DNA of 64,000 bases from positions 10,935,001-10,999,000 of the forward strand of contig OZ005603.1 in NCBI GenBank assembly GCA_963930655.1, given 5' to 3'. The stretch comes from Myrica gale (lineage: Eukaryota; Streptophyta; Magnoliopsida; Fagales; Myricaceae). A program made the position numbers and the translations under genes. Positions 33,867-45,191 of this stretch are shown here, one piece after another; positions within the stretch are counted from its first letter, which is position 1; each line of letters opens with the position of its first letter. Below the pieces are notes generated by a model. It was given only the letters and a program-made list of their open reading frames with translations. It ran no database searches and was not told the origin of the DNA.

Positions 33867-35713
33867 CCGTAAGTCTTCGCATGTAATTTAGACATTAAGA
33901 TTTTGGAGGCTCTTTGGCGGCTCTGATTTTTTTTCTTTTTAATGATCTGTCAGGATGCGTATAAAGCTACTTTCGAACCCAAGAGCTCTCTGGGTAAATG
34001 TTAGGACAGTTAAGGTAGCAACTTGATTTAAACTTAGCTCCACCTCATAAGTTGAAATTGAAGTTCTAATAAGTCCTTGGAACCAGACAGAAAATTAGGC
34101 TGTCCCAATAGCCGGTCATACCATTAGGTTTGTCAACTTCGTAATATTAATAAAACAGAATTCTCTTTGGAAAACAAAAAGGTTTGTTTAACGATGGAAC
34201 ATTAGAAGAAAAATCCAATGTGAAACAAAATTGATGGAAAGAAAATATGGTGACGCGGGCAGCTGGTTGGTCCATCACAAATGAAAATGCTGGCGCGTAG
34301 ATATCAGGTTTCGCCTGCCTAAACTAGCAAAAAAGGAAAATAGGAGTGAAGTCTCATCTCAAGGATTTCCAAGCCTTGCACACATGACTTTTCGCTGCAG
34401 AACCTTCCGCATGCAATTTGCAGCCTCTTCTCTTGAGCCAATTGAAACTTCATGTATAATTCGACCTTCAATTTTGATGTTAGAAAGGTGTGATTATCTA
34501 CTCACTTGTGCAACTATTGCTAAATATACATGACAGCAACATTAAATGGCATCCCATATCCAAGGATTTCAAATAAAAATGGGGTGCAGAAAGGCATAAT
34601 GGGTGTAGATGACTAGTGGGAAAATGATAGGATCTATCTGTTTTTTCACAAACAATAGTTCAGCATGAATATACAACAGATATGTTGAAGTTCATACCAA
34701 ATTCGCATGGCCTTTTCTTCTCTCCTAGCTTCATGCCCATTTGGCTTCTGATGTTTGGAGGAAGGGAATTAACAAGAGAGCGAGCTAGTGAAGCTGCAAT
34801 CCTGTTCTAAAAAGTAAAAAAGGCATTTATACTATGGAACAGACTATGGAAATGAGAATATTATCTATGCATATTTTGATATCTCTCTGCATGAATTCAA
34901 AAAAAAAAAAGAAAAAGACAGACATTTACTTCAGGAAATTGACATTGAGCTGGAGACAAAATATCATAATTTTTAAAAAACTAAGCACTTTTCAGAAGCT
35001 CAATCTAGAATATAGCTTCAAGTAATGAATCATTGAGTACTCGATTAACTACTTTTTTTACTTTATGCTGGAATTTCAACTGCTTCATGGAGATGAGGAT
35101 ACAAAAGACAAAAAGCACTGCAAATATCTGGTTTGCAAAGAAACATCATTGATTCCCCGTAACGAATAGGCTAGCTCCCAGCAAAACGTTTTTCTACTTC
35201 TTACATAACCATTGATTGCCTTAGGAGGACTACACTAGGAAAAGGAGTCGAAACTTATTTGCTCAACTTTAAAAGTACGTCATGGCTGAGTTCAAGGACC
35301 CAAACATATGTGTTTCATTAAGCAGCTTGATGAGGTTAAAATATTCAGGGCTCTCTAGAATATGACTTAAGAAATCAAAGAAAACATATATAATCAACTT
35401 TTAGTCCAGAACTTGAGGATCTAACAGACCTGAGAAATATGTGTTTGATGAGTTCCAGATGACGTGAGTCTCAACAACATGCCCTATCAGGACGTAAGTC
35501 AAATTTTAAATGCACATAAAATGCTAACAGAGACTGTAAAATGCTCACACAGTCACAGACACAGCTCTTGAGTTCAGCAATTGAATGGTCAATACCTTGT
35601 TATTCCAACTGACAAAAGGGTTGAAGTGTACTCCTACACCAATTTCGTCTGCAATTTCAGTGATCTAACACAACGAACCAACATATAGCATCAGATAAAG
35701 TGAGACCAAAACC

Positions 35714-35716
<3 letters not shown>

Positions 35717-35775
<59 letters not shown>
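35717..35775. repeat. (CA)n(GA)n compound microsatellite
   Basis: CA repeats followed by GA repeats in a TAM41 intron. The same compound repeat, with different lengths, is at 63852-63899 in copy 2. Confidence 0.95.
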
Positions 35776-36154
35776 CAAACCAGTTTTGCGCCGCCAAGGT
35801 GCGCTAACCATGAGGCATAGTGATTTTTGTTCATTTTTAGATTCTGGATTGGGAACGAGTAATGTTAAATTCAGAGGAAATATCAACAGACTTTGTTCCT
35901 TACAAGGAAATATGCAGAAAGGGCTCAAATTTAAAACTTACCTGCGAATGCCATTGCTCTGGATTTGATACTCCAAGATGGTTGACTAGAGTGCAAAAAA
36001 TCATTAGTCCAAAGCAAGAAAAAGGACAAAGAACGAACAAAAACAACGGTTGCATTCAGGAAGAGCAAAAGTAAGTAAAAAGGCAAGAACAAAGTAAAAC
36101 CTTGTCAACATTGTTTGGATGAAGAGCTGAGCCATAGACACAGCAGAATTCTAC

Positions 36155-36175
36155 GGGGGGGGGGGGGGGGGGGGG
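36155..36175. repeat. poly-G run (poly-C, proline codons, in TAM41 exon 1)
   Basis: Twenty-one G in a row on the plus strand, lying between the FLKVL and VEFCC codons of TAM41 copy 1 exon 1. Homopolymer length is hard to sequence, so the frame here is uncertain. Confidence 0.85.
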
Positions 36176-36249
36176 AGAACCTTCAGAAAACTTTGAAAGT
36201 CGGCTTTATCCATCACGACACCAGCAACTCCGAATAGGAGTTTATTCTG

Positions 36250-36690
36250 CCAAAAAAAAGAAAAAGAAAAAAAACACACAATCACAAGCAAACATACATA
36301 TGAGACACCCAAGTCTTAGACGCTGAAGAGGAACTGTTTCAAACAGCTGAACTGCAAAAGCGAAGAAGTTCCGCTGGCTTTTCGCATTATAAACTTTCGT
36401 ATAGAAAAGACGACCATTTATGATTTCAGCGCGAACGGTTTAAACCACAAACTTACACGTTAATTTCTGCTACGAAGGTTTGCGGCTTAGAAGATTTAGA
36501 TTTATGCCTATGAGTTACTTCGAGTTAGTTCAGCGGCGGAGGTTAAAGAAGTCATTTCGTAGTGATGAGGATCAGATGGCGTCATTTTGTTAGAGAGGCG
36601 AAGCGACCCGCCTTTACTGCCAAAGAGAGTATATATATATTATCAGCATGAAAGATGATAGCTGCGTTTTTTCAATTATTTTTGGGTTGA
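36250..36690. other. TAM41 copy 1 upstream region
   Basis: The 5' flank of the minus-strand TAM41 copy. It is less AT-rich than neighbours, with a short TATATATAT stretch near 36632. No specific promoter motif can be defended. Confidence 0.35.
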
Positions 36691-37745
36691 TAAAGGTACT
36701 CACGTACCTATTTCTTTTTATTCTTTGGGAGTTAGTGTCGATTTTTATTTATTTTTAAGTCCAGCGACTTGGTGAATTTGGTCAAAATTTTAAAAAATAT
36801 TCTTAAAATTTTGAGAATATTTTGTTTTTTGAAATTTTGTGCTGTGAAGTGTGTTAGTGAAAATGGTGAAAATTTTGAAGCGTGTTTAGTTTGTCCGAAA
36901 TATTGGGTAAACAAACGCCTCATATTTCCAATTTGCTTCTTTGTTCTTGTTGGTCAATTTATATTTAAAATTTATCACATCATCAGGAGAGAAACCAAAA
37001 CTTTGTATCCAATTTCAAAATCATTTTGATTTTGACTGCAATTGTACTGCTATGAAGGGAGAGTGTAATCAAGGGCCAAGGAGATTCCCTCCATACAATG
37101 GTAGCCAGAGGACAATGTAAGAAGTAAGAACACATGAATTAGATTCTTCACTATTATTGCAGAGGAGGCAGGGAGCAAAATTTGAATCCAATGTCCTGGT
37201 CATACTAATATTGGATTTGCAAGGTAGCAAGTTCCAACCAATTTTTCACAATAAAAGATTATCTTCTTATGCCCTTCTAACATGGACCTATCGGTGGACG
37301 GTTCTTTTTATGTGATTTTTTGGGGTGACTAGAGTCGCTCCAAATACAAATTTTTTTTTAATAGGTTCGAGTAAAAGAATGTCTAATATTATTCAAATAT
37401 TAAAAAAATTAATTTAAAAATTAGCTCATGTAATGATTTGTGTACAATTTTAATTAATTTTATTTTCAAAAGAGACTATCCAATCATTTGATTTAAATAA
37501 AGTTTCAATAACGTCCCATGAACTATCATTAGTTGCAACTCTCCTTCCTAAATTATGTTATTGTTGTGGTTCCGTCTTTGAATCGATTTATATAAAAAAA
37601 GAGAGGCTAAAAGACAACCAATATATCGATGAGGGGTTAAAAAACATACACCCTTAGATTTGTTTTCCGTTTACTTGTGCGAGTAGTTAGAGACTAGGGT
37701 TCGTCTTCTCGCCGCTCCCATTGTTGGCCGACTGTTTGGAGAATC

Positions 37746-38514
37746 ATGGATATGGTTAAACCGGAAGAGAAGCGAATGGGAGCAGAGGGTAACGGCTCCA
37801 AAGACAAGCAAATGTCCGATGACGACTTTTATAATGATGGGCTCCACGAGATGACCGACGAGGAATACCTCTTCTTTCAATCTCATCGTTTGAAGTCAGA
37901 CGTATGTGCAATCCGTTCCATTCGTTTATGCCTCTTCCCATGGTAGATGTTATTTTTGTTTAAACGGAAAAAGAATTAGTCGCCTTTGGTTGATCCCGTT
38001 TTAGGACTTTGACGTTCCCGCCATGCCTAAAGTCTTCTCTTGTGGTATGATCCAACCATGCAACATTACGAAAGAGAAAACACGCATCGAGGTCGGTCAG
38101 TTTGCACAGCTTGCAATCGACGAATACAACCGTCGCTTCGAGGTGTGTTTTTTTATTGTTTTTGTTTTGTTTATTTTTTTGGCTTTTGAAGATGATCTTC
38201 TTTTCAATCTGCCGTTCGTTTAGACAGAGAAATATCATAAAATAGCGATCTTCAGTGATAGCTAGTATCTGTACACGATGACATTGGATGCTGTGCAGAA
38301 AAAGAAAGGCAAGCTGGAGTTTGTGAAGGTTTTGAAGGCGATGTGTGGGGTTGTCGCTGGAGTCATATTCTACATAACGTTTGACGCCAAGGATCTTGCT
38401 GACGGAGGCATGATTAAGACCTATCAATCTGAGGTCTTCAGGGGAATAGTTGAAACGTCGGTACTATCTTTTAGGCTAAAACCTCCTGATTCTGAGCAAG
38501 GTAATGTCGAGTGA
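37746..38514 (+). CDS. cystatin-like protein, copy 1
   Basis: Three exons: 37746-37901, 38005-38142 and 38299-38514, all GT-AG, encoding about 169 residues. The N-terminal part is acidic (MTDEEYLFFQSHRLKSD). Exon 2 has FAQLAIDEYNRRFE, like the LARFAVDEHN helix signature of plant cystatins. Exon 3 has CGVVAGVIFYITFDAKD, matching the QxVxG inhibitory loop region except that the conserved Gln is Cys. The order and spacing fit the cystatin/monellin fold, in the plant cystatin-related group. Whether it inhibits cysteine proteases is uncertain because of the altered loop. No signal peptide is obvious. A further exon near 40850 (present in both copies after a GTAATG donor at the 3' end) is possible. 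Confidence 0.75.
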
Positions 38515-38588
38515 TTGGATAATGTCTTTTGCAACTTGGGCACTTAATTCTATGAGGTTATTGTTTTTGTTGCCTTAGCAAATTCGAT

Positions 38589-40031
38589 TAGGGCTGTGCA
38601 TTGGCGGTGGCGGTGGCGGTTATGCCTCCCACCGTCACCGCCACCGCCTTGGGCGGTGAAAAAAAATTTCCCACCGCTACCGCCCTTGATAATAGCGGTG
38701 GCGGTGGCTAGCGGTGGCGGTGTTAGCGGTGGCGGTAGCGGTTAACCGCCTACCGTTGGACCACTTTTTTTTGGGCCATTTTTTTGGGCCGTTTAGCTAT
38801 TTGTGCAAAAAGAGACTAAGAGGGAAAGAGAGGCATAAAACCTTAATGGTTAGTGGAGATTTTCAAATTCATGATGATTAATTACATAACACAATGCGCG
38901 AAATAAAAAGCTCATCACCAAAATAAAATTCTCATTAATAATTTTTCATATATATCAATTACGAAATAAAAAAGGCTTTAAATGCAAATTAAGAGAGATA
39001 ATTTTCCAACTCAAAATTAATTCTGTTGAGTTGCCTTTTTTGAATTTGAATTTAGATGCACATTAGGAAATTGCTTACTTATTGGAAGGATGGGGAATTT
39101 TTTTTAAGAATCATGATTATATTTCTATTTTCCTCCCCTCTCTCTCTCAAGCTCTTCCTCTCTCTCTCACCTCTCTTTAAATACAATTTAAGATTTTCAA
39201 TGAAAATTAAGAGAGAGAGAAATTTTAGGTAATTTTTTCAATTCAAAATTAATTCTTTCTCTTCTCTCTCTCTCCCTCTACTCTCTCTTCTTCACTTCTC
39301 TTTAAATGCAATTAATATTTTAAATATAAATTAAGAGATAATTTTTCAATTCAAATTTTATTGAGTTGTCTTTGAATTTGACTTTAATATAAATTAAGAA
39401 ATTATTCATTTATTAGAATAACATTAGATGTAAATTAAGAAACCATTAATTTGTTAAAGAAATAAAAAAAGAATTTTAGGAATCATACTTAATTTTAGAT
39501 TATTTTTCCACTATTTTTCCACTATTTTCCTCTCACCTCTCCCTCTCCATCTCAAGTTCTCAACTCTCCCTCTCCCTCTCCCTCTCTCGGATCTTCTCTC
39601 CCTCCTCTCTCCATCTCCCACTTCTCTCTCAACTCTCCCTCTCCCTCTCCCTCTCGGATCTTCTCACTCCCTCCTCTCTCCATCTCCCACTTCTCTCTCA
39701 ACTCTCCCTCTCTCTCTCCATCTCCCACTTCTCTCTCAACTCTCCCTCTCTCTCTCTCCATCTCCCACTTCTCTCTCAACTCTCTCTCTCCCTCTCTCAC
39801 TCCCTCCTCTCTCTCCCCCTCTCTCCTACCTTTTTTTTTTTTTTTTTTAACAGTGGTGGCGGTGAACCGCCCAGCGGTGGGCGGTTTCACCGCCACCGCT
39901 ATTTTCACCGCTATTCGGTGAAAATAGCAACCGCCCCCGCCCCCGCTTATAAGCGGGGAGCGGTGGACGGTGCCGGTACCGGCGGCGGTGCCGGTTAACC
40001 GGCACACCGCCGGTACCGGTGAACAGCCCTA
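38589..40031. mobile_element. hAT MITE, TAGGGCTG type
   Basis: Ends are TAGGGCTGTGCATTGG and, from the right, TAGGGCTGTTCACCGG. The 8-bp target duplication AATTCGAT is perfect (38581-38588 and 40032-40039). Block B copy 2 shows the empty site at about 46024-46036 (AAATTCGCTTGATAG). Near both ends are GGTGGCGGT repeats, and the right third holds a CT-rich minisatellite. There is no transposase; the Arg/Glu-rich 151-codon minus-strand frame is only the complement of the CT repeat. Confidence 0.92.
39556..39825. repeat. CT-rich minisatellite
   Basis: About five copies of a variable 38-70-bp unit ending in CTCCATCTCCCACTTCTCTC, inside the hAT MITE. Confidence 0.85.
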
Positions 40032-42760
40032 AATTCGATTGATAGATGGAAAGATCTCTGTAATTATGTTAAGTCGACCTCCCACAAGGGCATTAATCCG
40101 AGGAAATAGGAATCGTGACAGGTCTCCTGTTGTGCCACTCAGTTTTTTCAGGGCCATGGTCCTGTGACAGTTTTTTTTTTTATAGCTAAAACAGATATGA
40201 TCCTTGTACATTAAAAAAATGTTTTGAGTGGCACCCTTTAAAGAGCGTAGCCATTTTATGTTATTTCATGGATATCTAAGATATGCTATAGCCAATATGG
40301 CTTCACAAATACCAAACGTCCTCTCTAGATTGTCTTCTTGTCTTTCTCATATCTGTATCATTCCACTGGTAGTATTGTAGTCCTTCAACCCTACCTTCTT
40401 GTTCTACTAGGTTTTGGCCCTCAACTCTCCGTTTGCCTTTTTGTCCTTGATCCTCTTGTTCGTTTTCAAATTATTGTTGCCCTTTCCTAAATAATATTGC
40501 CTGCCTCTTTGCTGTTGGTTCTTCAAAAACTTGTAGTAGTCAAGGGGTGAAGAACATTCTTCATGAATCCAACAATCTCCATCACTAAGTTTTTTTTTTT
40601 TAGTTCTAGTTTTTGCATTATCTGTTAGTGTTTTTTTGTAGCTGGTCTGGGATACAGATACTATGTGATGCAGATAATATGTGATGAGAAAGTATACCTG
40701 CATGCTTGGCACCTTTTTTTGAAGATAATCTCCTTGACTGCTATTTTGACCTATATATTAGAAGTTAGTACTTGTTTATGTAGTGAAGCTTTACATATGC
40801 ATGAGGTTGATGGCTTATTCCTATTCTTTTCTTTTGCCCCTCGAGTAGGTTCCTGCATTCAGAAAGAATGGTTTTGGCAAAGTCAAGATTGAAATGGTTA
40901 GTATGTCTATTTCATGATAGGCAAGTGTGATTTGAGTTGCTGAGATGATGGTAATGTTTTGTTATAAGTGCTTGTTATATAGTTGTAATTATGCCCAAAG
41001 CCATAAGTTGGTAGTAAATGTGAGAGGATGCGAGAATACTTTGCTGAAATGAGTTTTTTTTTACTCTCTGTCAAGTCAGCTCCTTTTGTCATGTCTTTCA
41101 TTCGCCAATGATCTTTATACGTGAATATTTGTTTCCTGTAAACAATTGTCCTTTGCTCCGTTCTTGAGGCTATCTATTTATGAAATAATTCATGCATAGA
41201 ATCTCTCCTAAGATAACAACCATTGGCACCTTTTTTTGTCGGACCAAGTCTCACACACTCAAAGTTATTGATTACGAGGTTCCATTAATTCTCTTGAGCA
41301 CTAAGTTTAGACAATACTTTAAGACGTTTCTCAAATCAAAGCAGCTTAAATTTACTTCTCTGTTGTAGACTTTTTTGTTTGTAGTTACTAGTAATTAACA
41401 TTAATTGATTTGTTTATCCTTTTGAAGTATTTACGCAGTGGTTGTGCTTGTCATTGGGTTTTCCACGTGCTGTTAATGGTTTTTCATTTGGGGTCCTAAG
41501 TTTGCATTCTGCTGGATAATCCACCGCTTAGAACTTCAGTGGGATTTATAAATCAATTCGCAGAAGAAGTCTTACAAAAATTTGGCTTATCTCTTTCTTT
41601 GCCAATGATCTTTCAGGCCAGCACTATCATGATAGATTTATATTGTCCTATGCTCCGTTCTTGAGGCTATCTATTTATGAAATAATTCATGCATAAAATC
41701 TCTCCTAAGATAACATCCATTGGCACCTTGTTTTGTCAGACCAAATCTCTCACACGCAAAGTTATTGATTACGAGGTTCCATTAATTCTCTTGAGCACTA
41801 AGTTTAGACAATGCTTTAAGACGTTTCTCAAATCAAAGCAGCTTAAATTTACTTCTCTGTTGTAGACTTTTTTGTTTGTTGTTACTAGTAATTAACATTA
41901 ATTGATTTGTTTATCCTTTTGAAGTATTTAATAGACTTTTTTGTTTGTTGTTACTAAGTTTGCATTCTGCTGGATAATCCACCGCTTAAAACTTCAGTGG
42001 GATTTATAAATCAATTCGCAGAAGAAGTCTTACAAAAATTTGTCTTACCTCTTTCTTTGCTAATGATCTTGCAGGCCAGCACTGTCATGATAGATTTATA
42101 TTGTACTCCAAAAGATTCATCACACAAGTTTTTCTTTACTTTCTCTGATTCTGTAATATACCAGCTCCGAGAGAAAATCTGTAGTCTGACAGCCAAATTT
42201 TAAGTTGGACTATTAAGGACAAATTCTGTGAAGGGGACAATGAAAAACAGGGTCTAAGAGAATCATTTATTTTTATTGAGTTGAGAATATTTTCTTTTTC
42301 ATGGCCTTTTAACAAAGATCAATGACTCCTAATCCTGGATACAACTTTTCATCTTTGACGCCCTGAACTACTCTTTTAGTAAGAGAAAACTTCTGATCAA
42401 CTCTCATTTATAACAAGTGATCAATACAAAACAGAAATAAATAAATAGACTAACATAAGCTTAAATGAAGCTCATTAGTTAGTTACTGATGATTAAGAGC
42501 CTTAATAAAATGCAGAGAACATCAGAGTAGTTCTCTTTTATGATTGAGCTTCTTCTTTTTTGCCAAGTCTTTTATGATTGAGCTCATTAACATTGACTGG
42601 TGTCAATTTCTCCCCCATCGAATCTCAGATAAGTGTTGATCATATGGTAAACAAAAATTTTTGGGTACACACCAGCTAGTTAATATTTGTCCTCGAAGCC
42701 TACACGAAATGATGGAAAAATTATACACAAAATGTCATGAATAGGTGAGAAAGGAGGTGG
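40032..42760. other. cystatin-like 3' flank with internal duplication
   Basis: The part to about 41220 is shared with 46024-47220. A segment of about 490 bp starting CTCCGTTCTTGAGGCTATC (about 41157) is repeated from about 41656. Possible exon-like stretches (for example 40850-40905 and 42075-42203) match no family I know. Confidence 0.45.
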
Positions 42761-43057
42761 TCAGCAGCTTGACTTTTCTGAAGTAAGCCAATCTTTTGCT
42801 GCCATCAAGTCAGGAAACACAATAGCACCAGATTTCCTCCATTCCTCAGCATCAGGCGTATTAAATCTGTATAATAATAATGCATGCATCCCCACACTTT
42901 TGGTTGGGACATAGTCCTTGCGCATGCTGTCCCCAATATGCAGAACTTCTTCTGGTGCAATATTTCCAGCTCTCTCAAGTGCAATCTCATAGATTCTTGG
43001 GTCGGTTTTCTCTATACCTTCGAGACCAGAGAACACACCAAAGTCCCATTCAGATCC
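42761..43057 (-). pseudogene. last exon of a HAD-superfamily hydrolase
   Basis: On the minus strand, an AG acceptor (GTTCAG) at 43058 is followed by SEWDFGVFSGLEGIEKTDP, then IYEIALERAGNIAPEEVLHI, GDSMRKDYVP and a C-terminus ending ...SEKSSC before TGA. The K.DPRIY and HIGDSMRKDY stretches are HAD motifs III and IV, and the whole resembles the C-terminus of plant HDHD3-type hydrolases. No upstream exons (motifs I and II) are readable between 43058 and 43650, so this is an orphan exon. Confidence 0.75.
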
Positions 43058-43505
43058 CTGAACAGCATATTAGACTCTACAATATCAGCATTTCCAGTTT
43101 AATGGCACAAACATACATGTGCATGACTTTCAAAGCAATTGGCAATGTCTATACTTAGAACAATAGAGATTCATAGAGATCTTAGAGATGTCTGCGTACA
43201 CCTAAATGTGCAGGGGAAAAAAAAAATTAACAATGATGAGGTTTTGCATCTATTTAATTTCTTTTCTTTTTTTTTTTCATTTTGTTAAATAGCAATAGAC
43301 TGACTTATAAATTTATTACACATGTTCATAAATTCGTATTGTGTGATCTAAATATTTAGTATTTTTGTTTACTTGCTTGTTCTTTCCAGAAGACTGACAT
43401 GATCGCAATCCCCCAATAAAGTGGCTTTTTCAAGGCCTCATATCTTTCTATCAAGTTTTTCTTTGATGTCACGGACAACAAATATTTGGTTTATGAATAC
43501 ATACT
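43058..43505. other. no feature seen
   Basis: AT-rich sequence; the expected upstream exons of the HAD gene are not found. Confidence 0.4.
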
Positions 43506-43654
43506 TCCATAACGAATGACCCAAACTGGCCCAGACCGGACCGGTGAAACCGGGAACCGGACCAATAGAATGACCGGTCCGGTCCGGTATACATACTTCA
43601 CAAAATGGCCGGTTTGGCAGGCCAGACGGGACCGAACCGGCCAATGGACAACCC
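43506..43654. mobile_element. right end of a hAT MITE, TAGGGTTG type
   Basis: Read from the right the end is TAGGGTTGTCCATTGGCC, like the other TAGGG elements, and the interior is rich in CCGGTCCGGT/CCGGTTT words. No matching left end is present, so it is truncated. Block B copy 2 starts directly at this terminus. Confidence 0.6.
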
Positions 43655-45191
43655 TAGATAAAGGTACTCACGTACCTATTTCTTTTTATTCCTTTGGAGT
43701 TAGTGTCGATTTTTATTTATTTTTAAGTCCAATGGCAATTGATTTTGTCTGCTATGAAGAGAGAGTGTAATCAAGGGCCAAGGAGATTCCCTCCATACAA
43801 TGGTCGCCAGAGGACAATGTAAGAAGTAAGAACACATGAATTAGATTCTTCACTATTATTGCAGAGGAGGTAGGGAGCAAAATTTGAATCCAATGTCATG
43901 GTCATACTAATATTGGATTTGCATGGTAGCAAGTTCCAAGCAATTTTCCACAACAACAGTGTAATTTCTATTTTGTAAGATTCATTAGTCAATTGATTTT
44001 CTCCCACCCCTCTCGATCAGCAATGTTGCCGGCAGCCGATTAGTGCAAAGTCGTCGTCGACTGAAAATCTGCCTCACCTAATAAAAATGAGTCATCATTC
44101 AAGCCAACTTTATCCCACCTCATAAAATAAGGCATATTATTACACTTGAATTTGCTTTATTTAATCATAATTGATACCTATTAGAATTTAGAATAAATAA
44201 TCTTTTTCCAACCAGATATGAGAATGGTGTAGATTTGATTTCAATAGGTGTAAAAAGTTTGTTATTTGCATCTAGATTGAGTATAAAAGATTATCTTCTT
44301 ATGCCCTTCTAACATGGACCTATCGGTGGACGGTTCTTTTATATGATTTTTTGGGGTGACTAGTGTCGCTCCAAATACAAATTTTTTTTAATAGGTTCGA
44401 GTAAAAGAATGTCTAATATTATTCAAATATTAAAAAATTAATTTAAAAATTAAGCTCATGTAATGATTTGTGTACAATTTTAATTAATTTTATTTTCAAA
44501 AGAGACTATCCAATCATCTTGATTTAAATAAATTTTTAATAACTTCCCATGAACTATCATTAGTTGCAACTCTCCTTCCTAAATTATGTTATTGTCGTGG
44601 TTACGTCCTTGAATCGATTTGAGCCAGCAATTTGAACGTTACACGTGAATAGAATAAATTACAATAATCTTTGGCAAATTGTCACCCTTTTTTTCTCAAA
44701 ATACTTGTAAATTATTATTCGTTGCAAAATCACCCTTTAAACTATATCCTTGTTAGGTTTCAACCCCGATTGATTTGGAGTGCAATTTAAATTTTAGAAA
44801 AGTTACAAGTTTAGTGATTGAAATTTGAACTTTTAGAACCCAGTATTAGTAAAATAGAGTAAAACTTGAGAATTAAAAATGCAATTTCTCTAAAAAATTT
44901 AATAAATTGTCTCCCTTCAAAAAAAATTCAAATGTCAAAATCATGGTATAAATAATTCATATGACAGGAATGGTGGGATTTCATTTCAGGCTAGAAATAT
45001 TAAGTGATTTTAGAAGTTTGAGGCTTATGTGATATTGAGATTAGATTATTTTGTCAAAAAAGGAGATTAGATTGTTTTGAAAACTTAGCAAAGTCACCCT
45101 TAGATTTGTTTTTTGTTTACTTGTGCGAGTAGTTAGAAACTAGGGTTCGTCTTCTCGCCGCTGCCATTGTTGGCCGACTGTTTGGAGAATC

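Larger units (their letters stand above)
32277..34358. other. CAT-TAM41 intergenic region, copy 1
   Basis: Parts are shared with 59195-60796. It contains two MITEs (32581-32776 and 33572-33866), otherwise no gene. The 121-codon minus-strand frame at 33149-33514 has no recognisable family. Confidence 0.5.
34359..36213 (-). pseudogene. TAM41: TAM41-like gene, deleted copy 1
   Basis: TAM41 is the mitochondrial CDP-diacylglycerol synthase (phosphatidate cytidylyltransferase) of cardiolipin synthesis. Reading down from the start at 36213: exon 1 to 36101 (MDKADFQSFLKVL, VEFCCVYGSALHPNN), 35985-35942 (GVSNPEQWHSQ), 35843-35781 (NHYASWLAHLGGAKL), 35664-35596 (ITEIADEIGVGVHFNPFV), a broken exon near 35488-35430, 34806-34698 and 34465-34359. 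Three exons and part of a fourth, present at 62040-63612 in copy 2, are deleted. The 34698-34806 exon lacks two bases and the last exon lacks 78 nt between CCTTGCAC repeats. Exon 1 also holds a run of 21 C that puts the sequence out of frame as assembled. It cannot make a full enzyme. Confidence 0.85.
30388..36650. repeat. duplication block A, copy 1
   Basis: Direct duplicate of 49738-51033 plus 58610 to the window end. It holds a cationic amino acid transporter gene and a TAM41 gene, both on the minus strand. Insertions and deletions separate the copies: copy 1 lacks about 1.6 kb of TAM41 exons and about 600 bp near 34280 that copy 2 has; copy 2 has the copia element. Confidence 0.85.
36690..42200. 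repeat. duplication block B, copy 1
   Basis: Begins at GATAAAGGTACTCACG and matches 43655-47220 in direct orientation, through the cystatin-like gene and its 3' flank. Copy 1 uniquely contains an insertion at about 36763-37030 and the hAT MITE at 38589-40031. Sequence after about 41220 has no partner in copy 2. Confidence 0.8.

Noticed and set aside
39552..40007. 151-codon Arg/Glu-rich minus-strand frame
   Set aside because: It is the complement of the CT-rich minisatellite inside the hAT MITE.
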